DNA from: Bacillota bacterium
GTDB lineage: Bacteria > Bacillota > Clostridia > Acetivibrionales > DSM-1351
Length of the DNA stretch: 64,000 nucleotides
Direction of reading: 5' to 3'
Assembly: GCA_023460955.1 (NCBI GenBank)
Contig: JAEWOH010000018.1
Coordinates: forward strand, 1 to 64,000
Within the stretch, counting starts at the first letter, position 1; the number at the start of each line of letters is the position of its first letter. Positions 25,626 through 34,210 of this stretch are shown here, piece by piece. A program made the translations under genes and the position numbers. The notes below the pieces were generated by a model that was not told where the DNA came from, ran no database searches, and saw nothing but the letters and a program-made list of their open reading frames with translations.

Positions 25626-26420
25626 TTAACCTCCTGCACTTGAATATTTTTTTATGCATCGATTCCAAATTTTGAGACTCACGTAGAAAAACAACACACA
25701 GAAAACAAAAGTAATAAATATTGTGTAATCAAGCCTGTTCAACAACGCATTTGCAGGGATGTTCACCCATACTGCAAATGGAACTACAGTAATAAGGATT
25801 GTTTGAAAGGTCTTAGGGAAAATATTTACCGGGAATTCGCCAAATCTTGAAAACTGATACATTAATTCATCAAGTCTTCCGATTTGAACAATCATTATAA
25901 CTATACTGCTGTAAAAAACTTCAAAGCCCATATACAAAATGATTCCAAAAACTATAGCCAGAAGAAAAACAGCAACCTGAACAAAACCTATGTAGAGATC
26001 CATTTTGACTATGGAGTAAACCATTATTGCGGCACCCGAAAGAAGAGGACCAAAATTGTTCAGACTGAACCCGCTTACCAGGATTATACCTATAGGAGGA
26101 TAAGGCTTAAGCAGCAATCTGTCAAAATCACCCTGCCAGACAATTGAGTTGACGAAATAGGGTAAACCTCCAAAAATCAATCCCCTTATTCCAGATATAA
26201 ATAGCAAAATGCCTTGGAATAAAATAATTTGTTCCAGATTCCAACCCGGGAACCCTTTTGTCTGCGTAAATATTAAGTACTGTAAAATCGGCCCTGCACT
26301 GGAAAATGCCAAGCCGATTACAGTGCCCAATACAAAGTCGAATCGATACTCCATATTACGGGCTATACCAACTTTGCAATTCCAAATGAATAGTTTGAAT
26401 AAGTTTAACAATTTAAGCAT
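25626..26420 (-). CDS. ABC-2 family permease (second subunit)
   Basis: 264 residues from an ATG with GGGGA 6 bases upstream (an in-frame ATG four codons earlier is possible). Six membrane segments and the family's amphipathic motif DFDRLLLKPYPP between helices 2 and 3. The C-terminus ends YSSAGG, almost the same as the CAAGG end of its partner. It belongs to the PF06182-like ABC-2 permeases and would form a heterodimer with the 26516 product, driven by the 24620 ATPase. Confidence 0.88.
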   Translation of the reverse strand: MLKLLNLFKLFIWNCKVGIARNMEYRFDFVLGTVIGLAFSSAGPILQYLIFTQTKGFPGWNLEQIILFQGILLFISGIRGLIFGGLPYFVNSIVWQGDFDRLLLKPYPPIGIILVSGFSLNNFGPLLSGAAIMVYSIVKMDLYIGFVQVAVFLLAIVFGIILYMGFEVFYSSIVIMIVQIGRLDELMYQFSRFGEFPVNIFPKTFQTILITVVPFAVWVNIPANALLNRLDYTIFITFVFCVLFFYVSLKIWNRCIKKYSSAGG

Positions 26421-26489
26421 ATTAATCCCCATCTCGCTGCTTTACAGCGATACAAATATTAATCAAAAGCTGTTTGTGGGTTTTCGTAG

Positions 26490-26515
26490 CGTGAAAGCTT
26501 AATAAATCTTTCACG
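26490..26515 (-). other. Intra-operon hairpin between the two permease genes
   Basis: CGTGAAAG / CTTTCACG, 8-bp stem with a 10-base loop, right after the stop of the first permease gene. It may tune expression of the downstream genes. Confidence 0.5.
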
Positions 26516-27319
26516 TTAACCCCCCGCGGCACAAAACTTCTTTATGAGGCGTTTCCATAATATTTTAATTGCCACATAAAAAGCAATAATCCAAATAAGC
26601 TGTATTCCACCAACCCTTATCAGTGTACCAAGCATATCGTCCTCAACCCGGTTGAGAAAGAATTGAATGGGCCAGTAAATTATGTATTTGAAGGGTAAAA
26701 AGTCAAAAATCCTGTTTAGCCAGACCGGCATAAACTCCAGTGGAATAAGACCTCCTCCCACTATTGCCTGAAGAACCTCTCTGATTGCGTTAATTGACAT
26801 ATTGTTTTTAATTATCATGGCAGACATTCCAAGTAGAAATGAATACATATAGTTAAGAACAAACCCTAGGAAAGCTATTATAAGGAAGGACAGAAAGGAT
26901 TTTAAGGTCAAAAAGCTAGGGAACACAATCAAACTATAAATTACCATACCGGGGAAAAATTCTATTAACAATGCTACAAGTCTTGACCCAATGGCACTTG
27001 CAAGCATAGCTCGGAAAACCGAAATAGGTTTCAACAAATCTGAAGCTAGTTGCCCTGTGAGAATTTTTCTTGATATCTGATTTGTAATACCGTTCCATAC
27101 AAAGCTGAGAATTACATAATATGCGGTATAGTACCAAACCATCTGTTCAAAGCCATAACCCTTTATGCTGGTTGTATCATTATAAGCATATATGCTTTTA
27201 AAAAGTGCAATATTTATAATGAGAAGGATAGGCTGACAAAATACTGAAATTGCCATGGTCCACTTATACTGGAAGGAGACCTTGAAATTCAATTTTATTA
27301 ACTCGTTGAATACTTTCAT
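26516..27319 (-). CDS. ABC-2 family permease (first subunit)
   Basis: 267 residues, six membrane segments, with ILTGQLASDLLKPISV matching the conserved cytoplasmic loop of its partner's family and a CAAGG C-terminus. It is first in a three-gene exporter operon with the partner permease and the ATPase. The upstream region is shared with the divergent carD-like gene. The exported substrate is unknown. Confidence 0.88.
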   Translation of the reverse strand: MKVFNELIKLNFKVSFQYKWTMAISVFCQPILLIINIALFKSIYAYNDTTSIKGYGFEQMVWYYTAYYVILSFVWNGITNQISRKILTGQLASDLLKPISVFRAMLASAIGSRLVALLIEFFPGMVIYSLIVFPSFLTLKSFLSFLIIAFLGFVLNYMYSFLLGMSAMIIKNNMSINAIREVLQAIVGGGLIPLEFMPVWLNRIFDFLPFKYIIYWPIQFFLNRVEDDMLGTLIRVGGIQLIWIIAFYVAIKILWKRLIKKFCAAGG

Positions 27320-27447
27320 ATAAACCCCTTGAAACCCCTTAAAATGACAAAATGTGAAAGTTATCTTTTTTTGTTATTATATGTTAACATAGCTTGCATT
27401 TTATAACAAGATAGAGAACAATTATATATATTTACTAGCAAAAAACC

Positions 27448-27476
27448 TTACAACAAACGAGAAAATGTGTTATAAT
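27448..27476 (+). promoter_or_regulatory. SigA-type promoter of the carD-like gene
   Basis: TTACAA (27448-27453), 17-base spacer, TATAAT (27471-27476). The predicted start of transcription is about 7 bases before a strong terminator-shaped hairpin. Confidence 0.8.
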
Positions 27477-27486
27477 TAATCTTTGG

Positions 27487-27523
27487 AAGCTTGATAACTT
27501 GCAAGGTTGTCAAAGCTTTTTTT
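27487..27523 (+). terminator. Terminator-shaped hairpin in the carD leader
   Basis: AAGCTTGATAAC pairs with GTTGTCAAAGCTT (one bulged A, one G-T) around a 7-base loop and is followed by a run of seven T. It stands between the promoter and the ribosome site of the carD-like gene, so it is either an attenuator or a 5' stabilising structure. Confidence 0.75.
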
Positions 27524-27548
27524 ATATCAGCCAATTCAAGGAGGAAGA

Positions 27549-28046
27549 ATGTTTAAAATAAATGAATTCGTAATTTACAACTCTTTGGGAGTTTATAAAG
27601 TAGTAGATATAAGAAGCGAAATGGATATCAGTAATAATGAAACTGAGTATTATATTTTACAACCGGCTTATGGAAATAACATAACAATTAAAACACCTGT
27701 AAATAGTAATCCAAAGAGATTAATGAGACAGGTGCTTTCAAAGGATGCTGCCTTAAGTCTGATTGAATCCATACCGGGAAAAGAAACTACCTGGATAAAA
27801 GATGACAAACAGAGGAATTTAAGTTTTAAAGCAGCCCTCAGAACCGGTGAAAGTGAGCAATGGGTCAGACTTGTTAAAGCTATATATTTAGAGCAGCAGC
27901 AAAAAGCTAGTATTGGCAAAAAACTTAACCGGGCAGACGAGGATATTATGAAGGCAGCGGAAAAGGTATTAAATGAGGAGTTCGCAGTAGCTTTGAATAT
28001 CACTCCTGATGAAGTAGTAACTTTAATTTCAAAACAAGTCTCTTAA
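27549..28046 (+). CDS. CarD family transcriptional regulator
   Basis: 165 residues from the ATG behind AAGGAGG. The N-terminal 60 residues are a Tudor-like CarD/CdnL/TRCF RNA-polymerase-interaction domain (MFKINEFVIYNSLGVYKVVD), and the rest is the helical DNA-contacting domain. CarD proteins bind the RNA polymerase beta subunit and stabilise or modulate open promoter complexes, in particular at rRNA promoters. Clostridia often have more than one copy, so this may be a secondary paralogue. Its leader holds a terminator-like hairpin. Confidence 0.92.
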   Translation: MFKINEFVIYNSLGVYKVVDIRSEMDISNNETEYYILQPAYGNNITIKTPVNSNPKRLMRQVLSKDAALSLIESIPGKETTWIKDDKQRNLSFKAALRTGESEQWVRLVKAIYLEQQQKASIGKKLNRADEDIMKAAEKVLNEEFAVALNITPDEVVTLISKQVS

Positions 28047-28092
28047 TAAATTAAACTGTTAAAAAGTCAGATATAATTGGAGGATATTCAAG

Positions 28093-28965
28093 TTGAATTA
28101 CAAAAAAACAATAACCACACTTGTAATAATTATTGCATTATTATCAATATTTGTTTGTGTTAATGGTATTTTTAGCGTAGGAGGCCCGGGCAGACATGAT
28201 ATTGAATCCTTCAGGGGAGAAACAATAACAATTTACGGTCAGGGGATATACAGCAATGATTCTGTTTCTGTTGCATCACAGGCTGTGGCCCAGGATGTGG
28301 TTACTTTGTTTCTGGGGGTTCCGCTGCTGTTGACTTCACTATATTTTGCAATAAAGGGCTCTTTAAAAGGCAGGCTTCTGCTTACCGGTACGCTGGGATA
28401 CTTTTTATATACATATGTTTCCTATACTTTCCTGTCAATGTATAATCCCATGTTTTTATTATATACAATACTTATGTCTTCAAGCTTCTTCACATTTATT
28501 ATGTGTATGATGTCTATTAATGCTGAAAAATTAAAGGAGGCTTTTGATAAAAAGCTTCCGATTAAATTACTCGGAGGTTTTCAAATTTTTCTAGGTACTG
28601 CCCTTTGCTTATTGTGGCTTGGAAAAATCTATCCAACTATTGCTTCAGAGGTAGTTCCTGTCGGGCTTGAACACTATACTACTCTTGTGATTCAAGGAAT
28701 GGACCTGGGTTTTATTGTTCCGGTTGCATTTTTATCCGGTATCCTGCTTATAAGAAGAAAACCCTTTGGTTACCTACTTTCTTCGGTAGTTATTATGAAA
28801 GGGTTTACAATGGGTGCTGCCCTTACAGCAATGATTATAAATCAATACCTTGCCGGAGTTAAAATGGGGATAGTGGAAATAATTATGTTCCCGCTGTTCA
28901 GCCTGGTGTTATGTATTTGCCTTGTAGTTTTATTGAAGAATGTTAAACAAAGTGCCGAGGTTTAA
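28093..28965 (+). CDS. Multi-pass membrane protein of unknown function
   Basis: 290 residues starting at TTG behind GGAGG; no in-frame ATG lies near the ribosome site. One helix at the N-terminus is followed by an extracytoplasmic loop (about residues 28-65, with GPGRHDIESFRGETITIYGQ), then about seven more helices. No known motif. It lies 46 bases after the carD-like gene and is probably on the same transcript. I do not recognise the family. Confidence 0.8.
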   Translation: MNYKKTITTLVIIIALLSIFVCVNGIFSVGGPGRHDIESFRGETITIYGQGIYSNDSVSVASQAVAQDVVTLFLGVPLLLTSLYFAIKGSLKGRLLLTGTLGYFLYTYVSYTFLSMYNPMFLLYTILMSSSFFTFIMCMMSINAEKLKEAFDKKLPIKLLGGFQIFLGTALCLLWLGKIYPTIASEVVPVGLEHYTTLVIQGMDLGFIVPVAFLSGILLIRRKPFGYLLSSVVIMKGFTMGAALTAMIINQYLAGVKMGIVEIIMFPLFSLVLCICLVVLLKNVKQSAEV

Positions 28966-29077
28966 GTTTGCTTGCATTTACTCCTCACAAATTAATCAGG
29001 GAAGGTTAACATCGCGTAAGCCTTCCAATTAGGTTGCATTAGAGTTTAGAAAATGGAAAGATGGTATGCGCTTTTAC
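28966..29077. other. Convergent gap
   Basis: About 110 bases between convergent genes. GGAAGG and CCTTCC around 29000-29025 can pair weakly; there is no T run and no other feature seen. Confidence 0.4.
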
Positions 29078-30085
29078 TTAATCGGTAACATGAACTATGC
29101 AGCGGACTTTTGTACCATCCTCTGAAGCGTAAACATAGGCTGTTCCCTTTTTCAGGGCTGTAACCTGACCTGATAAGTTTACTGTGGCAACATTTGAATT
29201 ACTCGATGACCAAACAGGTACATTTCCTGAGGTTACGTTTGCAATAACCGAAGTTGAAGCCCCCTTTTTAAGAGTAATATCGTATTTGCTTAAAGTAATT
29301 ACCGGCTTTTCTACAATCACCTCGCAGGTTTTTACAACTCCGTCCACAGTTGCTGAAATTATTGCAGTTCCGTTCTTCACTGCTGTGATATTACCGCGTT
29401 CGTCCACCACTGCAACACTCTTCCTATTGCTCTTCCAGACAGGAGTTATGCCTGAAGAGACTTTCGCAGTTAAAAGGAATTTTTGCTTCTTATAAAGTTT
29501 TATTGAGGAATTGCTGAGACTGATGGAAGGTACTTTGACAGTTATTTTGCATGAGACAGTGCTGCCGTCAGCAGATGCTGTAAGATTGGTTTCCCCTGGC
29601 TTTAGTGCTGTGACATTACCGTCTTCATCAACTAAAGCGACACTGGATTTGCTGCTTTTCCAGGTTATTTTGGAGCCGGTGGAGGCTGAGGCCGAAAGCT
29701 TGACTTTTTCTCCTCGTTCAAGACTTGCGCTTGTTTTGCTGACAGTTATTTTTGTCTTATTGACAGTAACTTTACAGGAGGCTTCCGCGTTCTTTATTTT
29801 AGCCGTTATAGTCACTGTTCCGGCTTTTTTTGCAGTAACCTTTCCGTAGGTATTTACAGCAGCTATGCTCGAGTTGCTGCTTTTCCAAGCAGGCAGTTTC
29901 CCATTTGATGTGACAGCAACAATATAGAAATCACTGCCTATATCAACGTTAGCACTGTATTTTGTAAGTATAATGAATGAAATTGAACCAGAAGAACCGG
30001 CAGTTGTGGTTTGAACCGGAAAACAGCTTAAGAATAGAATTAGACCAAGAAAAATTGATAAATAACTGATTTTCTTTTGAGACAT
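29078..30085 (-). CDS. Secreted protein of four BIG2 (Ig-like) repeats
   Basis: 335 residues from the ATG behind GGAGG. Signal peptide (1-30), then four tandem bacterial Ig-like group 2 repeats of about 75 residues. Each has the pattern W-K/S-S-S-N/K-x-S-V-A-x-V, followed by G-x-V/I-T-A-x-K-x-G-T, for example WKSSNSSIAAVNTYGKVTAK. There is no catalytic domain, cell-wall anchor or SLH domain. Such repeats usually act as spacers or adhesive modules. With only repeats present it may be a surface or spore-associated adhesive protein, or a remnant of a larger one. Confidence 0.88.
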   Translation of the reverse strand: MSQKKISYLSIFLGLILFLSCFPVQTTTAGSSGSISFIILTKYSANVDIGSDFYIVAVTSNGKLPAWKSSNSSIAAVNTYGKVTAKKAGTVTITAKIKNAEASCKVTVNKTKITVSKTSASLERGEKVKLSASASTGSKITWKSSKSSVALVDEDGNVTALKPGETNLTASADGSTVSCKITVKVPSISLSNSSIKLYKKQKFLLTAKVSSGITPVWKSNRKSVAVVDERGNITAVKNGTAIISATVDGVVKTCEVIVEKPVITLSKYDITLKKGASTSVIANVTSGNVPVWSSSNSNVATVNLSGQVTALKKGTAYVYASEDGTKVRCIVHVTD

Positions 30086-30183
30086 TTTAAATCCTCCATT
30101 CATTTGAATGCGAGGAATAAATGCTTTGACAAACTTAAGCACAGTTTAACATATTTTACTATAAATGTAAAGGTTCAAGGCTG

Positions 30184-30384
30184 TTAAACAGCCTTAAACC
30201 TCCAGATATAGCTCCTGTGGTCACCGTCGAGCTGAGGAACATTCAGCTCCACATTCATTAAAGCGTCACCGCCTATTATTGTATTTGTTCCAACCAGCAA
30301 ATAATTCTTGTTTTCATCCAGACCCGCCAGACGCAATTTAGAGAGTGGAGGATTAGGCTGTGCCAGAACTGTTAAAAACCATTT
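30184..30384 (-). pseudogene. Remnant of a GH36 alpha-galactosidase C-terminus
   Basis: A 66-codon frame with no start codon, closed upstream by an in-frame stop. It reads WFLTVLAQPNPPLSKLRLAG, later ALMNVELNVPQLDGDHRSYI, then WRFKAV. This is the C-terminal beta domain of GH36 alpha-galactosidases (LARPNPPL..LRL.GLD, then ..LM..GL..P). The catalytic part is missing, and the dpaB-like gene stands directly where it should be. I read this as decay after rearrangement or deletion. Confidence 0.75.
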
Positions 30385-30399
30385 TTATGTATCAGCAAT

Positions 30400-30987
30400 T
30401 TAGTACTTTTCAAGTATAGGTTGTAACTGCTCATTTCTAAGAGCGTCAATAACAGTTGGCACTGTTAATTCAAATTTTGAAATTAGTGAAAGGGGCTTAT
30501 CCTTCGGATTGTCCTGTCCGAAAGGAATAAAAAATGTATTTTTGGTACTTAGCAATGTACCTATATTTTTTGCACTGATTCCAAGTCCATCATTTGTTGC
30601 GATTCCCAACACAACCGGCTTATTGTTCCGGAACATTTCCTTTGCCATCATTAGCACAGGGGTGTCTGTAGCTCCGTCTGCCAGCTTTGATAAACTGCAC
30701 CCGGTACAGGGTGAAATTATAAGTATATTCAGAGGTTTTTCCTGCTTATTGTAAATTTCAGCTTCAGACATAGTCTTTATTGGCTCTTTTGCACAGGTGT
30801 TTTTCATTGTCTTTAAAAAATCATCTGCATTACCATAGCGTGAATTAGTTACAGCAACCTGGTAGGATACAATTGGAATAACTTCAGCTCCTTCATTCAC
30901 CAAAGCCTCCAATTGAGGAAATACTTCATGAAATACACAGTATGCTCCTGTGAAGGCATACCCGATCTTTACTCCTTTTAACAGCAT
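30400..30987 (-). CDS. dpaB: Dipicolinate synthase subunit B (SpoVFB)
   Basis: 195 residues from the ATG behind GGAGGAG. Flavoprotein fold of the DpaB/SpoVFB type: KIGYAFTGAYCVFHEVFPQL at the N-terminus, the cysteine motif ISPCTGCSLSKLADGATDTP and NDGLGISAKNIGTL. With DpaA it oxidises dihydrodipicolinate to dipicolinic acid in the mother cell, for spore-core dehydration. The usual partner dpaA is not next to it here, and only a gene remnant follows downstream. It marks the host as a spore former. Confidence 0.9.
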   Translation of the reverse strand: MLLKGVKIGYAFTGAYCVFHEVFPQLEALVNEGAEVIPIVSYQVAVTNSRYGNADDFLKTMKNTCAKEPIKTMSEAEIYNKQEKPLNILIISPCTGCSLSKLADGATDTPVLMMAKEMFRNNKPVVLGIATNDGLGISAKNIGTLLSTKNTFFIPFGQDNPKDKPLSLISKFELTVPTVIDALRNEQLQPILEKY

Positions 30988-31330
30988 AGAACTCCTCCTT
31001 AAATACTTGAGTACTACTATGTTTATGGCCATTTTTTTATTATTATGATAAAAGTGTCATAAGATTCAGTCTGGAAATATAGAATTTATAGAGTGTAATT
31101 AACGTCTGTTTTATATCGAATATATTCATGGGAGATCAACTAGGAGAGGCATCAGAAAAACTGATGCCTTATAATTTTCGTGAAAAATGTCATAAAATAT
31201 TATAATTCTTTGAATGTCAAGTTAATTTATGTTAGAATTTTTAACGTAACATCAATTTAGTGTGCAAGAATACTGATTTATCTATCATACATAAACAGAG
31301 GTTTACCAAATATTACAGGTGGGTGATATC
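30988..31330. other. Divergent intergenic region with hairpin
   Basis: About 340 bases. A perfect hairpin at 31147-31169 (AGGCATCAG, five A, CTGATGCCT), followed by TTATAATTTT, looks like a terminator reading to the right, although no gene precedes it on that strand. I found no convincing small gene. Confidence 0.5.
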
Positions 31331-33016
31331 TTGCAGTTACACGGTAGAAATTATAGGATTACAGAATATAAAAAGCTTTTCTGGCTTCCGCTCTTTGTGC
31401 TTTTCTCGATACTGCTTTTTGAAAATATATATGCTCTAGAACCTATGTTTGACAAGGTTATGAAGCCATCGACGTATCTATCCTGGCATACTCTTTTTGA
31501 ATTGATAAGTATATTGATATCGTTTTGTGTTTTTCTGCTGCCATACTATTCATATAATCAGAATCGAAGACTCAGGGGACTGATTACAGCTCACGTTTTT
31601 TTGATTATGGGGTGTATCGACTTGTTCCATACATTGAGCTTTAAAGGTATGCCGGTTTTTTTAGTTCCGAACGATACTGCTAATAGAGCTACTACTTTCT
31701 GGATTATATCCAGACTGGTAGGAGTTATAGGTATAACGGTTTCAAGTTTTGTCCGCATAAATAAGAGATCCCTGCTGAATAAAAATGTATTCCTTTTGGC
31801 TTCTATTGTATTCACCCTGGGAGTGGTTTACGTTGTTACCTATTATCCTCATCTGCTTCCTGCGATGTATGTGGAGGGAGTTGGAGTAACTGAATTAAAA
31901 AAAGTATTGGAATATGTAATAATCTCATTTTTGGTTTTAGCCGGCATAAGATTCCTTTTCCAGTATATAAAATACAAAGAGAATTCTTCATTTATATATG
32001 TAATAGCCATTGCTGCGAGCATATTCAGTGAGCTGGCGTTTGTAAGGTATTATTCTGTATATGATATAAATAACTATTTAGGACATATATATAAATTTGT
32101 TTCGTATTTCTTGATATTCAGGGTGGCTTTTGTAAATAACATCGAAAAACCATATCTCGCATTATATGAAGCGAAGAATAAAATAAAGGAAAATGCCAGG
32201 AATCTTAACAAATTGGTTGCTGAAAGAACAAAGGATCTTGCCGAAATAAACCAGAAACTGCTTGAGGATTTAGAATATGCCCGTGATATTCAAAAAGCAA
32301 TCCTACCTGAAAAATTACCTAATAGTGACCAGGTGGATTTTTTGGCTCAGTATTTTCCTGCCGAAAGAGTCAGCGGGGATTTTTACAACATATTCAGGCT
32401 GGACGACAAGCATATAGGTATGTACATAGGGGATGTGTCCGGACATGGTGTTCCGGCGGCTATGCTTACAGTATTTTTGAATCAGAGCATTAAAACTACA
32501 AAAGAGGTTGAAGGAAACAGGCTGGAAATAATAAACCCATCAAAAGTACTGGAAAACCTCTATGAACTATATAACAAGGTACATTTCAAAAATGAAACAT
32601 ACATTTTGGTTTTGTATGCAATATATAATACTGAAACTAATGAACTGATGTATTCCTCAGCGGGCATGAATGCGCAGCCCTTAATTATTAAAAACACTAC
32701 TGAGGTACAAGAATTAGAAATTAGAGGCTTACCGATTTGCAAGCTGGCTGATATTTGTCCGGCAGATTATACTGACAGGAAAATCAAGCTGGAAAAGGGA
32801 GATAAGGTATTCTTTTATACCGATGGCCTTGTTGAATTGAGTAATAAAAAAACCGGTAGAACTTTCAATCTGGATAGTTTGAAAAAATTGTTAGCTCAAT
32901 ATTGTAAAAAAGACAGCCTTGAAATATATAATGAAATTAACCGGGAAATCAAATGCTATTCTGAGAGTGACGGGTTACGTGATGATGTAACCTTCTTCAT
33001 GATGAGGGTCAGTTAA
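31331..33016 (+). CDS. MASE3-type membrane sensor with PP2C (SpoIIE/RsbU) phosphatase domain
   Basis: 561 residues from a TTG whose ribosome site is GGTGGGTGAT; a GTG four codons upstream is an alternative. Residues 1-270 hold about eight helices in the MASE3 arrangement, followed by a coiled coil (275-320) and a PP2C phosphatase domain. Mn-binding motifs are RVSGDFYNIF, IGDVSGHGVPAAM and SDGLRDDVTF. Such enzymes dephosphorylate anti-anti-sigma factors (SpoIIAA/RsbV) or other serine phosphoproteins in response to a membrane signal. No RsbV/W gene is nearby, so the target is unknown. Confidence 0.88.
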   Translation: MQLHGRNYRITEYKKLFWLPLFVLFSILLFENIYALEPMFDKVMKPSTYLSWHTLFELISILISFCVFLLPYYSYNQNRRLRGLITAHVFLIMGCIDLFHTLSFKGMPVFLVPNDTANRATTFWIISRLVGVIGITVSSFVRINKRSLLNKNVFLLASIVFTLGVVYVVTYYPHLLPAMYVEGVGVTELKKVLEYVIISFLVLAGIRFLFQYIKYKENSSFIYVIAIAASIFSELAFVRYYSVYDINNYLGHIYKFVSYFLIFRVAFVNNIEKPYLALYEAKNKIKENARNLNKLVAERTKDLAEINQKLLEDLEYARDIQKAILPEKLPNSDQVDFLAQYFPAERVSGDFYNIFRLDDKHIGMYIGDVSGHGVPAAMLTVFLNQSIKTTKEVEGNRLEIINPSKVLENLYELYNKVHFKNETYILVLYAIYNTETNELMYSSAGMNAQPLIIKNTTEVQELEIRGLPICKLADICPADYTDRKIKLEKGDKVFFYTDGLVELSNKKTGRTFNLDSLKKLLAQYCKKDSLEIYNEINREIKCYSESDGLRDDVTFFMMRVS

Positions 33017-33138
33017 TTTTGTTAATCGGAAATTAATCTGATGTCAAAATACTAAGGGATAGCAGAGATATGTTTAAAGGTGTTTTTGAAGTAAGTCAGG
33101 ACATAACTCAAATGTAGTTTTACTGCATAAATCAAAAC

Positions 33139-33996
33139 TCACCTAACATTGTTTAATATGTATGTGCTTACATCCACTTTGTTAAGTGTATAGAGATGAA
33201 TTCCCTGGACCCCGTTTCTTAACAGGTCGTAAATTTGCTTTGAGGCATATTCGATACCAGCCTTTTTGAAGTCCTCAGGGTTATTTTCATATTTAGCAAA
33301 TATTTCTCTGAGGGCTTGAGGAATGTATGCACCTGATAGTTCAATTATAGTTTTTATCTGATTAATTGAAGTAACAGGCATGATTCCAGCTGAAACAGGT
33401 ACAGAAATACCAACCGATCCGGCCTTTTCATGAAAGCTGTAAAACCTTGAATTATCGAAAAACAGCTGGGACAGCAAGTAGTCTGTACCTGCTTCCACCT
33501 TCTCTTTTAAATAATACAAGTCTTCCTCCTGGTTATGGGCTTCTGGATGAATCTCAGGATAACAGGCACCACCAATACAAATTGCGTTACTTGCCCGGAT
33601 AGTTCTAACTAAATCAGAAGCATACTTATACGGCCGGTTTGAATAAGCTTCATCAGACATATCTTTTGGACGGTCTCCCCTAAGGGCTAAAACGTTTTGA
33701 ATATTATTGATTTTTAATTGCTCCACATACTTTTCCAGATGAAGTTCATCAAGTGATACGCTGGTCAAATGTGCTAAAGCACTGGTGCTGCAATTGTTCT
33801 GAATATAAGAGGCAATTTCAATAGTTCTTTTACTGGTACTGCCTGCTGCACCATAAGTAATACTGATAAAGTCAAGGTTTAGTCCCTTTAATTGGTCTAA
33901 AACCCTGAAAAGTTCTACGATATCAACATCATTTTTTGGTGGGAATACCTCCAGGGAGAAAACAACTTTCTTCTGTTCAAATTTGCTCTTAATCAC
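33139..33996 (-). CDS. metF: Methylenetetrahydrofolate reductase
   Basis: 285 residues, FAD-binding TIM barrel. The catalytic Glu is in FSLEVFPPKND; other marks are DFISITYGAAGSTS, LAHLTSVSLDE, NVLALRGDRP and YLLSQLFFDNSRFYSF. It reduces 5,10-methylene-THF to 5-methyl-THF for methionine synthesis or one-carbon metabolism. Clostridial MetF often needs a small iron-sulfur partner MetV; no such gene lies next to it. It appears monocistronic. Confidence 0.93.
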   Translation of the reverse strand: MIKSKFEQKKVVFSLEVFPPKNDVDIVELFRVLDQLKGLNLDFISITYGAAGSTSKRTIEIASYIQNNCSTSALAHLTSVSLDELHLEKYVEQLKINNIQNVLALRGDRPKDMSDEAYSNRPYKYASDLVRTIRASNAICIGGACYPEIHPEAHNQEEDLYYLKEKVEAGTDYLLSQLFFDNSRFYSFHEKAGSVGISVPVSAGIMPVTSINQIKTIIELSGAYIPQALREIFAKYENNPEDFKKAGIEYASKQIYDLLRNGVQGIHLYTLNKVDVSTYILNNVR

Positions 33997-34210
33997 TGGT
34001 AACTTCCTCTCATAAAGCAGTAATATATAATAAATATAGCAGTAATTTATAATGAAATTATAGCACTAAAATATCAAAAGCAGAACCATTATTAACTTGA
34101 AGTACTTATAATTTACGGTAATTATTGAAAGTTAATTTGATTTGGAATATATTAAGTGTAACAACAATAATATGTATATTATGTTAATTTTAAAAAACGG
34201 GAGTGGAATA

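Noticed and set aside
31129..31206. 25-codon open frame starting MGDQLGEASEK
   Set aside because: No ribosome site, and it overlaps the hairpin; probably chance.
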